A DNA stretch of 64,000 nt from Hanleya hanleyi (taxonomy: Eukaryota; Mollusca; Polyplacophora; Lepidopleurida; Hanleyidae). Of the stretch, positions 46,136 through 59,239 are shown piece after piece. Made by a program: the position numbers and the translations under genes. Location: positions 1 through 64,000 of the forward strand of contig JAVTVY010020482.1 in NCBI GenBank assembly GCA_036873755.1, given 5' to 3'. The notes beneath the pieces were generated by a model, which saw only the letters and a program-made list of their open reading frames with translations, made no database searches and was not told where the DNA came from. The stretch's first letter is position 1. The number at the start of each line of letters is the position of its first letter.

Positions 46136-47296
46136 ATTATAAAGCAGTTAGGACAGGCAAACCGTTACAGTTATAGTTTCGACAATACAACAAATAAAGC
46201 GAAGGAAATTATGGCATTTTGGCTCTCTCCTAACTCGTGTAGCCATAACGTCGCGTGGTTTAATAATGAGACAGGTAAATATGCGATCTTGAGTGACATA
46301 CTGATTAGTGATTGGAAAACGATCACCTGAATCCATATGTTCCTCATATGTTCATCGCCTCGCCCCATATGATTGGCAATATATGGGAGGGGCAATAATG
46401 ACCCGTGTCTAGGGGCGAGACACATTTCTGTTTGTCAAAAGGTGGGTGTTTGAAATGTACATATGTGTGCTAATATCAGTCGACCAATAATAAGGATGTA
46501 ACGTCTTCAATCTTCAAAATTCCCATTGACAAACCCTGAATAAATGTGAGATAAACAGCATATTATTCATGTAGTTTATATTTATCAGACTTTCCCCAAG
46601 AATCTATCCGATTACGTGTATTATTAATATCGTATGCATGCAAGATGAAAGACACCTTTGCCTGAGAAACAGATATATAGATATATACATCGGGAATAAG
46701 CAGAGTAAATCTGTCTTTGTGTATCGTAGAATAATAAAAGGCGAAGCATATATGACCTACTAAATCAAAACTTGTTATAAAAATCCTCATATGACCATAA
46801 CTCCATTTATGATAGCCTTTATTACTCCACAGGCAAATTTGTATTCAATATCGGGATTGTGATTGGTTAAAAGGTCGGGTCGTATTAACCCATATACCCC
46901 GAGTGATGTTTTGCTACTCGGGGTATATAAAAAACAACTCACTGGAAACGACGCTCTCGCTGGAAGTTCGAAAGTTCAGCTGACCATACTTCAATATTTA
47001 TGGAATAACTTTCACTCACTCGTCAAAATTTAATGGAATAAAGTCATACTGCATTACTATCAGTGAAGTTTTCGACACATAACTCACCAAAAGGCGTCAT
47101 TTGTTCCAAAAATAAAAGTCGATTTCCGAACGAAAGCAGATCGAAATGGATTGTGTTGTGGGGCGACTTTCTCACAGTGCAGTAGCAAAATGCGGACAGT
47201 TTCGTAACCGAAATGACCCGTCGGGTTTGTCCGTTGTTCCGTTGGTTATAAGTGATAGACCTTTTTCGGGATTTTTACTATCAGATAAAAAGGCTT

Positions 47297-47402
47297 GAGT
47301 GTAAAACTCGTAGACCCTTCGGCTGACGCCAAAGGGTGTGTGAGTTTCCGGTAGGATCGTAGCTTTCCGTACACCTGAGGGAATCTGAATAACTAATAAG
47401 AT
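47297..47402. repeat. Hairpin MITE, left arm shortened (unit 5)
   Basis: Part of the left arm and the loop CTTCGGCTGACGCC remain; the right arm is diverged and ends GAATAACTAATAAGATA. Confidence 0.55.
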
Positions 47403-50400
47403 ACCACAAGCATATAGGCATCACAACAATTACTAACTTCGCCTTCCTATTGGCAAACCGGTAAATATTTTTTATCAATACATCGGGTAATACAATATCT
47501 TCAAGATGTTTACATGAACATGACAGTAAACACGTGACTGATTTACAAATAACTAGAATACGAAATAGGAATTCATTTGAAAAAAAAAAAAAAAATACCG
47601 GACAGTGACACGGATTTGAAATGGGTCGAATGAGCCTCGTATAATACACATCTCCGTGGTGTTTACATGAACACACAGAATCAAAACATGACTGTTATAC
47701 AATATACTCTAGAACACGAAAAAGGAATTCATTTGAAGGAAACGAAATACTGGTACATGTATATTGATAAATGACACGATATCTTGACATTTCAATGATG
47801 TTGTCCAAGTTGAAAATAATCAAATGGTGGATTAGATTCCATGAATCTCTTAGGTTCATGTGTCCTCTAGAGACGACACTTGTTGTATGGTAGCTATATA
47901 TTGAACACAGTAGGGTATCAAACCAGAATGAGCTGTGGTTTAGGCTCTCAACCCCCGAGAGAAAAAAAAAACAGTTCATGTTGTAATCAGTTTCTCCAAT
48001 GAAGTCTAACCTCTTGACAATACATTACATACGACTTTGGAGTAAACCGAATCCCATTCTAGCGAAACATAAATGGATAGTGTCAAGACTAGATATATAT
48101 ATTTTTGTTGAGAGCAAGTAATGATATCCGTATGTCTCGTTCATAAGAGGAAAAGACAACCCAAATGCATGAACCCGCAAGATGAGCGTAACTGACCGGG
48201 GAGGGTATACATAAGTGCAGGTAATTCAATTACTTTGTCGTTTTTACTTCGCGTGTGTTCTTGGTAGCTTACACAAAGAACAATAGGATGGAAATCATGG
48301 AAGTCGCGTGCTTTGCCGACGGGGTTTCAAAATCAGGCTGCATGCATGGTGTTACTTGTATTATTGAATCTTTCAGTGAGAATGATCTAGCATCAGTCAG
48401 TGTGTAACGTGGTTTGTGTTTTTGTTTATATAAATGTGGACGATAAACAAACGAATAATACTGTACCTTAGCCGATGAAGTTACATATCTCGCCTGACAC
48501 ACGCATCTGTTTGTTTATGCCTGCATGTGGCGTATACATATCTCTTCTAGTAGGATTTCGTAGATTCGGAGAACAATGTTCACTTCTGCGAACGTCACAC
48601 AACATTTGTTCAGAAACTGGTTCGCCAAAATCTATATCATCACGCGCCATCATACAAGGTTTCTAAAAGTGGGTGGCTGTTTCAGAGGTAACAAGGAGCT
48701 AGGTGTCGAATTATGTAATACGAAATCTCCATTCTGTTTACATGAACATCTAGCGTCCAAACGTGGCAGTTATACGCAAATGCAAATGACTCCGATTTGG
48801 TGAGCGACATGATGTCTTAACGATGTCATTGAAAATTGTTGACCGCTTCACTCTTGCCATAAACTAACATATGATTTTATGTGGGTTTTTTTTAATTTTA
48901 GGCCCGCTCGGATTTTAGTGCTGATATTGTCTTGTGTATCAGGTATTTTGATCATGGACGACGAACTCGTTATGGATAACGCCTAGTTACTGAATGCCCG
49001 AAGAATAGTATACAGACAGACCGTAAACGTGAATTTTGGGTTTTCGTAATGATTGGAACGTGCCCAGATCAGAGCAGCCCCATTGGTGACTAACAGATTG
49101 ATAACCATATGGCTGAAAATCAATAAAACAGTTCATAGCCCCGGAATCATTATATCATCCTGGTAGAACTCATTGTACAGTTGTATATTGCACAAGAGAC
49201 GACAAGTTCTATTACAGTTTTCATATATTTCCATATCATTTATATCCGAAGATCACTTGGAGAAAATCTTGTGTATATAATAGCGTTGTATTATACCATC
49301 AAACCTCTACGGTGTGTTGGCAATGGACAACTTCAATATTATTTAACAGTTTGTTTTCTGACTGGAGGTAACGAAGCTATGAAAAGTCAAATACTTCAAT
49401 TTATAAGTGAACCAATTGCACAATTTAAGCCATTGGTATGGCTATCATTGTTGACTGATAACATGAAAAGACGAAAATCAGTGGGAGATGTGTAGCGGTA
49501 TCAGCGTGACGTTAGATATCGGTAACAGATTGATCACTGCAAACAAGTCGATATAATAGTCGATTGTGTGTGAATCAGTGTACCGCCTTCTTCTATTCTA
49601 TTCTATATTTTAATTCATGCATTGTATATATGGGCGGAAACTGCAAGTGAGAAAAGGAAGGCACCGGCATCAATTAAGTTCTTTGACTGAGCTGCAAATT
49701 TTTCTGGTTACGAAACAAATGAATATGTGTCGATGTCTGAGTTTCATTTCAATATTATAACGTTAGGCAATAATTTTAAACTTTGATTCTTGAGACAAAT
49801 GATATTAAGGAAGAGATCTTAATTATATTTTGAAGATCCCGATGAATTATATCATGTGGTCAACACCAAATTTAAGAAAAATCAAAAGAGGGATTACTTT
49901 TCATGAAACACTGAGGTTATCTGAGGGGTATCCATGTGCTCTCGAGAAAAGACACTCGGTGTAATATAGCTATATAGTGAACACACTCGGATATCAAACC
50001 ACAATAAGCATCGGTGTAGTTTCTCAGGAACAGTTCATGCTGTGATTTAATGTACTATCTTCATTGTAGTGTATAGCTTTATGACATTACAATACATACG
50101 AATTTGAAGAAGCAAACGTTTCGCAGTAAATTCAGATAAACCGAAATCGCATTCCACACTCCAAGACTGGAAAGACTTTTCTTGAGAAGAAATCATGATA
50201 TGGATATGTCGCGTTTATGAGAGCAAAAAACAAACTGGTTAAAATGCATGAACTCGTGAGTGAAGCATAAATGACCGGGGACGGTATACATCAGGTTATA
50301 GTTCAAGTATACAGTCGTTTTAACTCCTCATGTATTCTTGATATCCTACATAATAAAGAATAATGCAATGAAAACCATGGCTATCACTTCATTTCTGTAA

Positions 50401-50699
50401 CTGGGGTGTCGCGTGCTTTAGCGACGGGGTGTCAGATTCCGGTAACATATTGAACAGTGACTGAAAGGTGATCACCCCAATCAATCTGTGTCAAATATAT
50501 GAGTTCACCGCCTCACCTAAAATGACTGACGGGATCGGAGGGACAATGCTACCCTGTGATCGGGGGCTGGACGCTTTCGTCTATGATACTGTCAACAGAT
50601 GAGCAGACATGTATACCATGAAATAATTGTTTACCTGATGCATGCAATAATCAGTCCGGATTTTAGTTATTTTTTAGTTATATTGCCAGAACCATTTGC

Positions 50700-51320
50700 T
50701 GAAAATTGTTCTATGCGGGATTCGAACCAGTGACCACCAAGTTTGGTGCCTTAATCTGGTGGCCAATGCTTCGAATCCCGCAAGGGACTCGATCAATTTA
50801 TGAGTATGTCAAGTTTCTACATGTAGCAGGAAAGAAAATACTGATTGACATGTACAAAAACTTGTAACTGATAGTGATAATATAGCAGATAATATATATG
50901 CTTAGATCGCCGACATTAGAGCTGGCGATTACGTTCCTTATTCTGGGGGTCGCTAGTTCGAATCCCGGTCCAATTTTCTGCACCAGAATCTGTGCTATCT
51001 AAGACAGTGTAATCCCAAAATAACGAAAATATTGTTATACGATCATTTTTTAAATGACAAAAATATCTTCGTATGTATTCAGATATGGGAGCTGTGTCAT
51101 AACGACCATCAGAGGGATACTGTATGTTCGCTTTCAAGACTACCGGCCTGCTTACCGCCTACTTTTGTGGGAGGCCCGTTGGCCGTGTGGTTTCGATCGC
51201 CGACATATAGTGCTGGCGATTAGGTGCCTTTATCTGGGGGTCGCTGGGACTCGACCATTTTTCTGCACTAGAATCTGTGCTATTCTAAGATAACATAATC
51301 CTAAAATAACGAAAATACTG
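50700..51320 (+). repeat. tRNA-like hairpin and two SINE modules, copy 6
   Basis: The hairpin is degraded on its left arm. The first SINE starts near 50903 and its B-box region is AGTTCGAATCCCGG. The second starts near 51172. Confidence 0.58.
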
Positions 51321-51636
51321 ATTATATTAAAAGCAGTTAGGACAGGCAAATCGTTACAGTTATAGTTTCTACAATACAACAGATAAAGCGAAGGAAATTA
51401 TGGCATTTTGGCTCTCTCCTAACTCGTGTAGCCATAATGTCACGTGGTTTAATAATGAGACACGGTAAGTATGTGATCTTAAGTGACATACTGATTAGTG
51501 ATTGGACAACGATCACCTGAATCCATGTTCCTCATGTGTTCATCGCCTCGCCCCACGTGATTGACAATATGGGAGGGACAATAATGACCCGTGTCTAGGG
51601 GCGAGACACGCTTCTGTTTGTCAAAAGGTGAGTGTT

Positions 51637-52037
51637 GATGCTAGGTCGACATCGGGCCTTACAGACTAGTCTTTTGTGTTGAATGCCTTCATTTCATCTG
51701 ACGACAATACAGCTCACCAATTCCCAGTGTACGAGTTGTCACAGCGACACAGCTCACCAATTACCAATATACGAGTTGTCAGAGCATTCCATCATAGCTC
51801 TCTAGATTTGTATCTAATACCGCTTATGCCGGTGCTAGGGGCCGTGTGGTCATATCATCCAAGTTGCCACATGAACAGGTACAATAAAAGCGTACCTGAG
51901 ATAAAACACATATCACGAATCGTTAGATTCATGGTATGTGCTTTAGAATAGGTTAACCGGAAGACTATACTGTGAAGTCATGTGGCTCTGTCAGTATGTC
52001 GGCGCCTCTTCCCACTTCCCTTATATGTGTTGTAATT
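51637..52037. mobile_element. ~400 bp insertion whose right quarter matches the capsid insertion
   Basis: Other copies pass directly from AAAAGGTGGGTGTT to TGAAATGTACATATG; here about 400 bases intervene. They include two copies of a ~37 bp repeat (CAGCTCACCAATTCC near 51710, CAGCTCACCAATTAC near 51750) and AATAAA near 51883. The right ~100 bases (51939-52038) match 732-831. It could be a solo LTR or another short non-coding element. Confidence 0.6.
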
Positions 52038-52864
52038 TGAAATGTACATATGTGTGCTAATATCAGTCGACCAATAATAAGGATGTAACGTCTTACACGT
52101 AAATCTTCAAATTCGCACTGACAAACCCCGAATAAATGTGAGATAAACAGCATATTATTCATGTAGTTTATATTCATCAGACTTTCCCCAAGAATTCTAT
52201 CCGACTACGTGTATTATCAGAAGTTAATGAAAACTATGAACTTCTGGTATTATTAATATCGTATGCATGCAAGATGATAAGACAAGTTTGGCTGAGAAAC
52301 AGATATATATTTATTACCCCACAAGCAAATTTGTATTCAATATCTGGATTGTGATTGGATAAAAGGTCGGGTCGTATAAACCCATACACCCCGAGAGATG
52401 TATTGCTACTCATGATATATAGAAAACAACTCAGGTGCGATTGGAAACGACGGTCTCGCTTCGAAAGTTCAGCTGACCATATCTCAATATTTATGGAATA
52501 ACTTTCGCTCACTCGTCAAAATTTAATGGAATAAAGTCATACTGCATTATTTTCACTGAAGTTTCCGACACATAACTCACCAAAAGGTGTCATTTGTTCC
52601 AAAAATAAAAGTCGATTTCCGAACGAAAGCAGATCGAATGGATTGTGTGTGGCGCGCCTTTCTCCCAATGCCATAGCAAAATGCAGACAGTTTCGTAACC
52701 GAAATGGCCCGTTGGATTTGTCCGTTGTACCGTTGGTTATAAACGATAGGCCTTTTTCAGTATTTTAACTATAAGATAAAAAGGCTTGAGGGGTAATAAA
52801 TTCGTTATTCAGGTTTCTTCCCCGGGTGGGTGAAACGTTACGACCCTCCCTAATACTCATACAC

Positions 52865-53897
52865 AAAAAAAACCCAATTCTGCAAATCCCGTAAAGCTAC
52901 TTTGAAATATGTTAAAAAGAAACTCTTTGAAACTTTTTCCAATATCTGGAAAAACAAGATATCAAACTTCAGTAAATTAGATACATATTGTATCATAAAA
53001 ACTAAATTTGAAGCTGAAGACACCATAATGTCGATTCAGAATAGAAAACACCGAACTGCCCTCTTCCAACTTCGAATAAGCGCCCACAAACTACAGATAG
53101 AAAGAGGGCGCTATCATGGAATTCCCAGAGATGACCGAGTTTGTGAACATTGTAAAATTGTTGATAGTGAAACTCACTTCCTGTTGGAATGCTCAAGATT
53201 CGCTAAAGAGCGACAGTGTCTTTTGAACATTATATGCCCATTTATAAAACATGGTGCAAATAACCTCACGATTCGTGACATACTGTCGTCGACAAATCAA
53301 TGGGTGATGGAAGCAGTTGCGAAGTATACATATGATTGTTTCCAATTGTTATAGCATATTTATTACTTAGAGCGCATCAATTCCCTCATTATCCATGTAT
53401 GTCTGATCTCTCCTGCCACCATGCAGTTTTATACCTGATAATTACTCGCCTATGGGAGCTTGGTGTTGGTCGATTGGGTACGACCGTTGGATATGAATGG
53501 ATGTTCCCCGGATACAGCATCTAGTGTATCTGGGTAGCATCTGTTTATGCTTGATGGCTCGTATTTAGTTGACCAACACCATGCCCCCTTCGTGTTTAGT
53601 ATAAAGCTACAAGCTCAGGGGAACCCAAATTTGTATGTTCATTAGTACACGGGGTGACGCTTAGGGCTGGGGTGTTCAGGCTTGCTCGTGGGATGTTGGA
53701 GTGACCCTTTAGGTGTGTCCACAGGGACTGCTCTCTAAGTGTTGTCCCTCTGGGCGCACTTGAGGGGTTGTTTCGGCGCTTTGCGGGTGAGTTTCAACAC
53801 TTTAGTTTTGGGCGTGTACGCTATGTTTGTTTGTTTGTAATATGTTGTGCTTTTAGCCCACCCGGGCATATTTATGCAAATAAATCTATTCTATTCT
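52865..53897 (+). mobile_element. 5'-truncated LINE tail with (ATTCT)n end
   Basis: The insert splits the hairpin MITE of unit 6, flanked by ACAC on both sides. It holds the C-terminal end of a LINE polyprotein, a ~530 bp 3' UTR and ends with AATAAATCTATTCTATTCTA. A microsatellite-like tail instead of poly(A) is known for some LINE groups (for example CR1/L2/RTE-like). Confidence 0.72.
52902..53354 (+). pseudogene. LINE polyprotein C-terminus (zinc-binding segment)
   Basis: The 150-codon frame carries TALFQLRISAHKLQIERGRY (51-70) and RVCEHC...HFLLEC, a C-X2-C-X(n)-H-X4-C arrangement typical of the end of LINE reverse-transcriptase polyproteins. The reverse transcriptase itself is missing by 5' truncation. 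The first ATG is internal to the original polyprotein, so no independent product is expected. Confidence 0.7.
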
Positions 53898-55520
53898 ACA
53901 CACTTCGGCTGACGCCTCCGGGTGTATGAGTTTCAGGGAGGGTCGTAACTTTCCATACACCCGGGAGAAAACTTGAATAACTAATAATACATCAGGAATA
54001 ATCAGAGTAAATCTGTCTTTGTGTATCGCAGAATAATGAAAGGTGAAGCATATATACATGTATGACCTATTAAAGCTAAAGTTGTTATAAAAATCCTCAT
54101 ATGACCATAACTCCATGTATGATAGCCTTTATTACTCCACAGGCAAATTTGTATTCAATATCGGGATTGTGCTCGGGTCGTATACACCCATATACCCCGA
54201 GTGATGTATATCACTGACGCCAAAGGGTGTATGAGTTTCAGGGAGGGTCGTAACTTTCCATATACCCGGGGGAACCTGAATAACTAATAATATACCAGAA
54301 ACATATAGGCATTCCAACAATTACTAACTCTGCACTCCTATTGGCAAACCGGTAAATATTTTTTATCAATACATCGGGTAATACAATATCTTCAAGATGT
54401 TTACATGAACACGACAGTAAACACGTGACTAATTTACAAAACACTAGAATACGAAATAGGACTTCATTTGAAAAAAAACCCCGAAATACTGGACAGTGAC
54501 ACGGATTTGAAAGGGATCGAATGAGCCTCGTATAATACAAATCTCCATGGTGTTTACATGAACACACAGAATCAAAACGTGACTGTTATACAATATACTC
54601 TATAGAAAACGAAAGAGGAATTCATTTGAAGGAAACGAAATATTGGTATATTGATAAACGGCACAATATCTTGACTTTTCAGTGATGCTGTTCAAGTTAA
54701 AAAATAATCAAATGCCGGATTAGATTCCGTGAATCTTTGAGGTTCATGTGTCCTCTAGAGACGACACTTGTTGTGTGGTAGCTATATATTGAACACATTA
54801 GGGTATTAAACCAGAATGAGCTGTGGTTTAGGCTCTCAACCCCCGAAAAACACCAAAAAAACAACAGTTCATATGTTGTAATCAGCTTCCCCAATGAAAT
54901 CTAACATCTTGACAATACATTACATACAACTTTAGAGTAAACCGAACCCCATTCTAGCGAAATATAAATGGACAGTGTCAAGACTAGAGATATATATTTT
55001 TCTTGAAAGCAAGTAATGATGTTCGCGAGGGGAAAAGACACCCTAAATGCATGAACTCGCAAGTTAAGCGTAACTGACCGGAGAGGGTATATATAAGTGC
55101 AGGTAATTCAAGTAGTTTGTCTTTTTTACTCCGCGTGTATTCTTGATATCTTACACAAAGAACACAATTCGATGGAAATCATGGAAGTCGCGTGCTTTCG
55201 CGACGGGGTTTCAAAACCAGGCTGCATGCATGTTACTTGTATTATTGAATCTTTCAGCAAGTATGGTCTAGCATCAGTCAGTGTGTAACAGTGGTGTATT
55301 AATTGACTGTGTATGTTATTACCCGAATACAGTGTAAAACGGCCTGCCCATACGTCATGTCGAACTCGACTTGTATTGGCCGAGTTGTATTGGCCGAGTT
55401 GAAAGCTGTATTGGCCGGGTTGAATGTTGTATTGGCCGAGGTCAACGAGTGCAGCCGTAACTAGCAGTAAGGACCGACGACTGGAGAAACAGATGACAGC
55501 AGTGTTGTTTGTTCAGCGCG

Positions 55521-55700
55521 ATGGCGAGCGCAGAGCGTGTTATTCAAGGGTTCATGGGCAGAATTCTGGAGCTTGAGGAGATATGTGGAGACGATTTAAA
55601 ACGATTTAAACCTGTTACAGATCAAGAAACGGATGCTGTCTCTCAAGCTCAGAAAAACAAGAACACGGCCAGTAAATGTCAATTAATAAAAATATTATGA
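55521..55700 (+). CDS. 59-codon ORF, possibly a first exon, unknown function
   Basis: ATG at 55521 has a good context (GCGCGATGGCG). The peptide MASAERVIQGF...LELEEICG is charged and predicted helical. A GTAAAT splice-donor-like sequence follows ACGGCCA near 55670. No family is recognised. Confidence 0.3.
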   Translation: MASAERVIQGFMGRILELEEICGDDLKRFKPVTDQETDAVSQAQKNKNTASKCQLIKIL

Positions 55701-55823
55701 ATCGATTGTTTTCGTATAGCCTTAGTATTGACCTTTGGGTCGCCGTATTGGCCCTCGGCCTGCGGCCTCGGGCCAATACGGCGACCCTCAGGTCAATACG
55801 AAGGCAATACGAAAACAATCGAT
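55701..55823. repeat. Hairpin with ~55-bp arms
   Basis: ATCGATTGTTTTCGTAT and its complement ATACGAAAACAATCGAT form the outer arms. Inner arms CGCCGTATTGGCCC and GGGCCAATACGGCG close on a loop TCGGCCTGCGGCCTC. Confidence 0.7.
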
Positions 55824-55839
55824 TAATAACATATAGTAT

Positions 55840-58227
55840 TATGGAAGCCGATAGCGGCCACTCGCGTTCTCGCTATCTCGCCCTGTAGATTTGGCCAGGC
55901 GAAATGGCGAAAATACGAGAATTAGGGGCGCGAATAGCCGATAGCGGCCATCGAAAAAGTCGCGGCACGATAACACGAGAACACGCGAACGATGCCATTA
56001 GCGAGTCGCGATCTACCATTCGCGTGTTCTCGTCTTCTCGCATACTCGCCTCAGGATAGGTCGCGGCACGCGAACACGCGAACGCGCGAATGGCCGATAG
56101 CGGCCATCAAAAAGGTCGCGGCACGATAACACGAAAATACGCGAATGATGCCATTAGCGAGTCGCGGCCTACCATTCGCGTGTTCTCGTCTTCTCGCATA
56201 CTCGCCTCGGGATAGGTCGCGGCACGCAAACACGCGAACGCGCGAATGGCCGATAGCGGCCATCGAGAAGGTCGCGGCACAATAATATAAATCTGAATAT
56301 AATTTAATACGAAACGAAATTTAGTATTTTTCCGTTTTACAAAATGAAATCCGATGATACAGTCAAGCGACAGACAATGGAACAGTACTTCATTCAGAAG
56401 TTCAAATGTGAATTAAACTGTCGGTAAAAACTAACCATGCATTTATCAAGTCTGGACGTGACAGGCAAAACTAACTCAACGGACATGTCATCTTATGTTC
56501 AACATCAGGGCAATGCAGCTAATTGTTTAGTTCTTGTTCTATAGTATATATCATTGTCGGATTATAACAAACTGTTTTACGATTTGGCTTCTCCAGTATA
56601 TTGTAAATATGTCTCCAGTGTCTAATTTGTATATAAAAATGCGTTTCAGCATGTTCAACAGCAAGGCAACAATATGTATATATATAACTTCACATAGGAA
56701 AAAAATATATCATTGCTATTGAAAAGACCATAAAATGGACGAAACCGGTTTAGCAGTACAATATACAGTTTAGCTCAAAACTCTACATTTTATTTTTTAT
56801 TTCGAATTTAATTCGCATACATATCCACCGACCGCAGTTTGTGCTCCAACATAGCCCCATATTGGCACCTGCTTGTTGATCTAGTTTAGGACTGACAATT
56901 TCAATTGGTTAGGACGATTACGGGCCCAGCTTGTGCCGTATCCAAGTTGGCCCTCAGAGGCGTGGTACAATGACATCTAGAAATGTAAAAAAAAACACAC
57001 AAAAAAAACAACGTGTTTCTGGCTTTCAGACCCTATTTTGCGTATTGGTATTTATTTCAGGAGAGTCCCGTTTTAGGACAGCTGTAGGTCAATTGGTTGA
57101 AACACAGTGCCACGTCTCGAACCAGAAACATTCATTCTCCAATACAGCCAGAAAAAAGGTGATGGCCAGTTCTGATCATCAATGAAGGGTTATGGTGGTC
57201 ATCATCTTTTAAGGGTGATGATTTGCCTCATCACCTTTAAAAGGTGATGAGCTAAATTTACACTCATTGCTCATCACTCTTCAGATGTGATGTATATCGT
57301 TTTTAAAAGTGATCGTAAAAAAAGAGTGATGGCCCAAACTCATCACTTTCTCGGGGTGATAGTTGTCAGCCTTTTCTATCTGTGAACACTATGTGAACAG
57401 CAAACGAACTTTTCTGACTCTCAACATCACATTGCAGACAAATGGAAGGTTGCAGATCTCCATTTGATCAAGGGAGATCGTTCTGCTGATATGTTTGGGA
57501 AAAAGGGTGTTCATGCGTATTTTTGGAGGCGACGCGCGAGCTGACATAAACAAGAGTAGAACAAGACAGAGCAAAGATCATGTAGTTTTCATCTCTTTAT
57601 TGATTTTCGTTCATTTTTATATGCTTGCTGATGCTTTTCAAACCAAATTTCGAGAAGAATATTTATTATCTGAGAGTTTTGGGAGTTTCAAAATATAACA
57701 GGTTACATGTTTTTTAAAATTTCGGTAGGCCTGACATCTCCTTTTTCAGTCGATACATGCATAAAAGAAATAATTAATTGTTCAATTCCACAGTTCATAT
57801 ATCAATAAAGGTATTATTAACAGTTTAATTCACATTTGAACTACTGTTCCTTTCTCTGTCGCTTGACTGTTTCATCGGATTTCATTTTGTAAAACGGAAA
57901 AATACTAAACTTCGTTTCGTATTAAATTACATTCAGATTTATATTATTGTGCCGCGACCTTCTTGATGGCCGCTATCGGCCAGTCGCGTGTTCGCGTGCC
58001 GCGACCTATATCCCGAGGCGAGTATGCGAGAAGACGAGAACACGCGAATGGTAGGTCGCGACTCGCTAATGGCATCGTTCGCGTGTTCTCGTGTTATCGT
58101 GCCGCGACCTTTTTGATGGCCGCTATCGGCCATTCGCGCCCCTAATTCTCGTATTTTCGCCATTTCGCCTGACCAAATCTACAGGGCGAGATAGCGAGAA
58201 CGCGAGTGGCCGCTATCGGCTTCCATA
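55840..58227. mobile_element. 2.4 kb element with very long CpG-rich terminal inverted repeats
   Basis: The ends TATGGAAGCCGATAGCGGCC and its complement start inverted repeats of about 590 bp (left, to about 56428) and 410 bp (right, from about 57817). The left one is longer because a ~178 bp sub-unit (with GCCATTAGCGAGTCGCG and GGCCGATAGCGGCC) is doubled. The innermost repeat holds a short frame from ATG at 56344 ending at TAA 56427. The centre has no transposase; 57190-57365 is a small imperfect palindrome of GGTGATGA motifs. Short frames at 56931-57185 and 57495-57698 are not recognised. Superfamily unknown. Confidence 0.68.
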
Positions 58228-59239
58228 GTTTGTTTATGCCTGCATGTGGCGTATACGTATCCTTCTAGTAGGATTTCGTAGATTCGGAGAACAATGTTCA
58301 CTTCTGTGGCAGAAACTGGTTCGCCAAAATCTATACCATCACGCGCCATCATATAAGGTTTCTAAAACTGGGTGGATGTTTCAGAGGTAACAATGAGCTA
58401 GGTGTCGAATTATGTAATACAAAATCTCCATTGTGTTTACATGAACATCTAGCAGCAAAACGTTATACGATTTACTCTAGAAAACAAAAAGAACGAATTC
58501 ATTTGAAAGAAACGAAATACTAGTAAATGACTCGGATTTGATGAGCGAAATGATGTCTTAACGATGTCATTGAAAATTGTTGACCGCTTTTCTCTTGCCA
58601 TAAACTAACATATGATTTTAAGTGTTTTTTTTATTTCAAGCCCGCTCGGATTTTAGTGCTGATATTGTTTTGTGTATAAGGTAATGGACGATGAAATCGT
58701 TATGGATAACACCTAGTTACTGAATTCCCGAAGAATTATATACAGACAGACCGTAAAAGTGAATTTTGGGCTTTCGTAATGATTGGAACGTGCCCAGATC
58801 AGAGCAGCCCCATTGGTGACTAACAGATTGATAACCATACGGCTGCATGAAAACCAATAAAACAGTTCATAGCCCTGGAATCATTATATCATCCTGGTAG
58901 AACTCATTGTACAGTTGTATATTGCACAAGGGACGACAAGTTCTATTACAGTTTTCATATATTTCCATATCATTTATATCCGAAAATCACTTGGAGAAAA
59001 TCTTCTATATATAACGGAGTAATATTATACCATCAAACCTCTATGGTGTGTTGGCAATGGACAACTTCAATATTATTTAACAGTTTGTTTTCTGATCGGA
59101 GGTAACGAAGCTATGAAAAGTCAAATACTTCCATTTATAAGTGAACCAATTGCACAATTTAACAGACGATAGTAAGCCAATGGTATGGCTATCATTGTTG
59201 ACTGATAACATGAAAAGACGAATATCAGTGGTGGCTGTG

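Larger units (their letters stand above)
37532..49488 (+). repeat. Array copy 5
   Basis: The CRE is at 37551-37558. Two large insertions lie at 38016-41281 and 42022-45473; without them the unit is about 5.2 kb. The blocks downstream of 45.5 kb follow the standard order to 49.49 kb. Confidence 0.75.
49489..53990 (+). repeat. Array copy 6 (3' truncated)
   Basis: The CRE is degenerate (TGACGTTA near 49507). The copy carries the ~400 bp insert at 51637-52037 and a LINE tail at 52865-53897 inside its hairpin MITE. Directly after the hairpin MITE it jumps back to an earlier block, which starts copy 7. Confidence 0.7.
55296..55839 (+). other. Non-unit segment with TATTGGCCGAG repeats, a short ORF and a hairpin
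   Basis: Left of the long-TIR element the unit is replaced by unrelated sequence. It has four copies of TGTATTGGCCG (55372-55440), a 59-codon ORF and a hairpin at 55701-55823. The short repeats resemble the hairpin arms (CCGTATTGGCCC). It may be the promoter and first exon of a mobile element or a separate insertion. Confidence 0.4.
53991..59239 (+). repeat. Array copy 7 (5' truncated)
   Basis: This copy starts in the block with GGAATAATCAGAG, like copy 3 lacking CRE, hairpin and SINE modules. It is interrupted at 55296-58227 by two adjoining non-unit segments, after which the unit resumes at TTGTTTATGCC. It then runs to the unit end. Confidence 0.7.
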
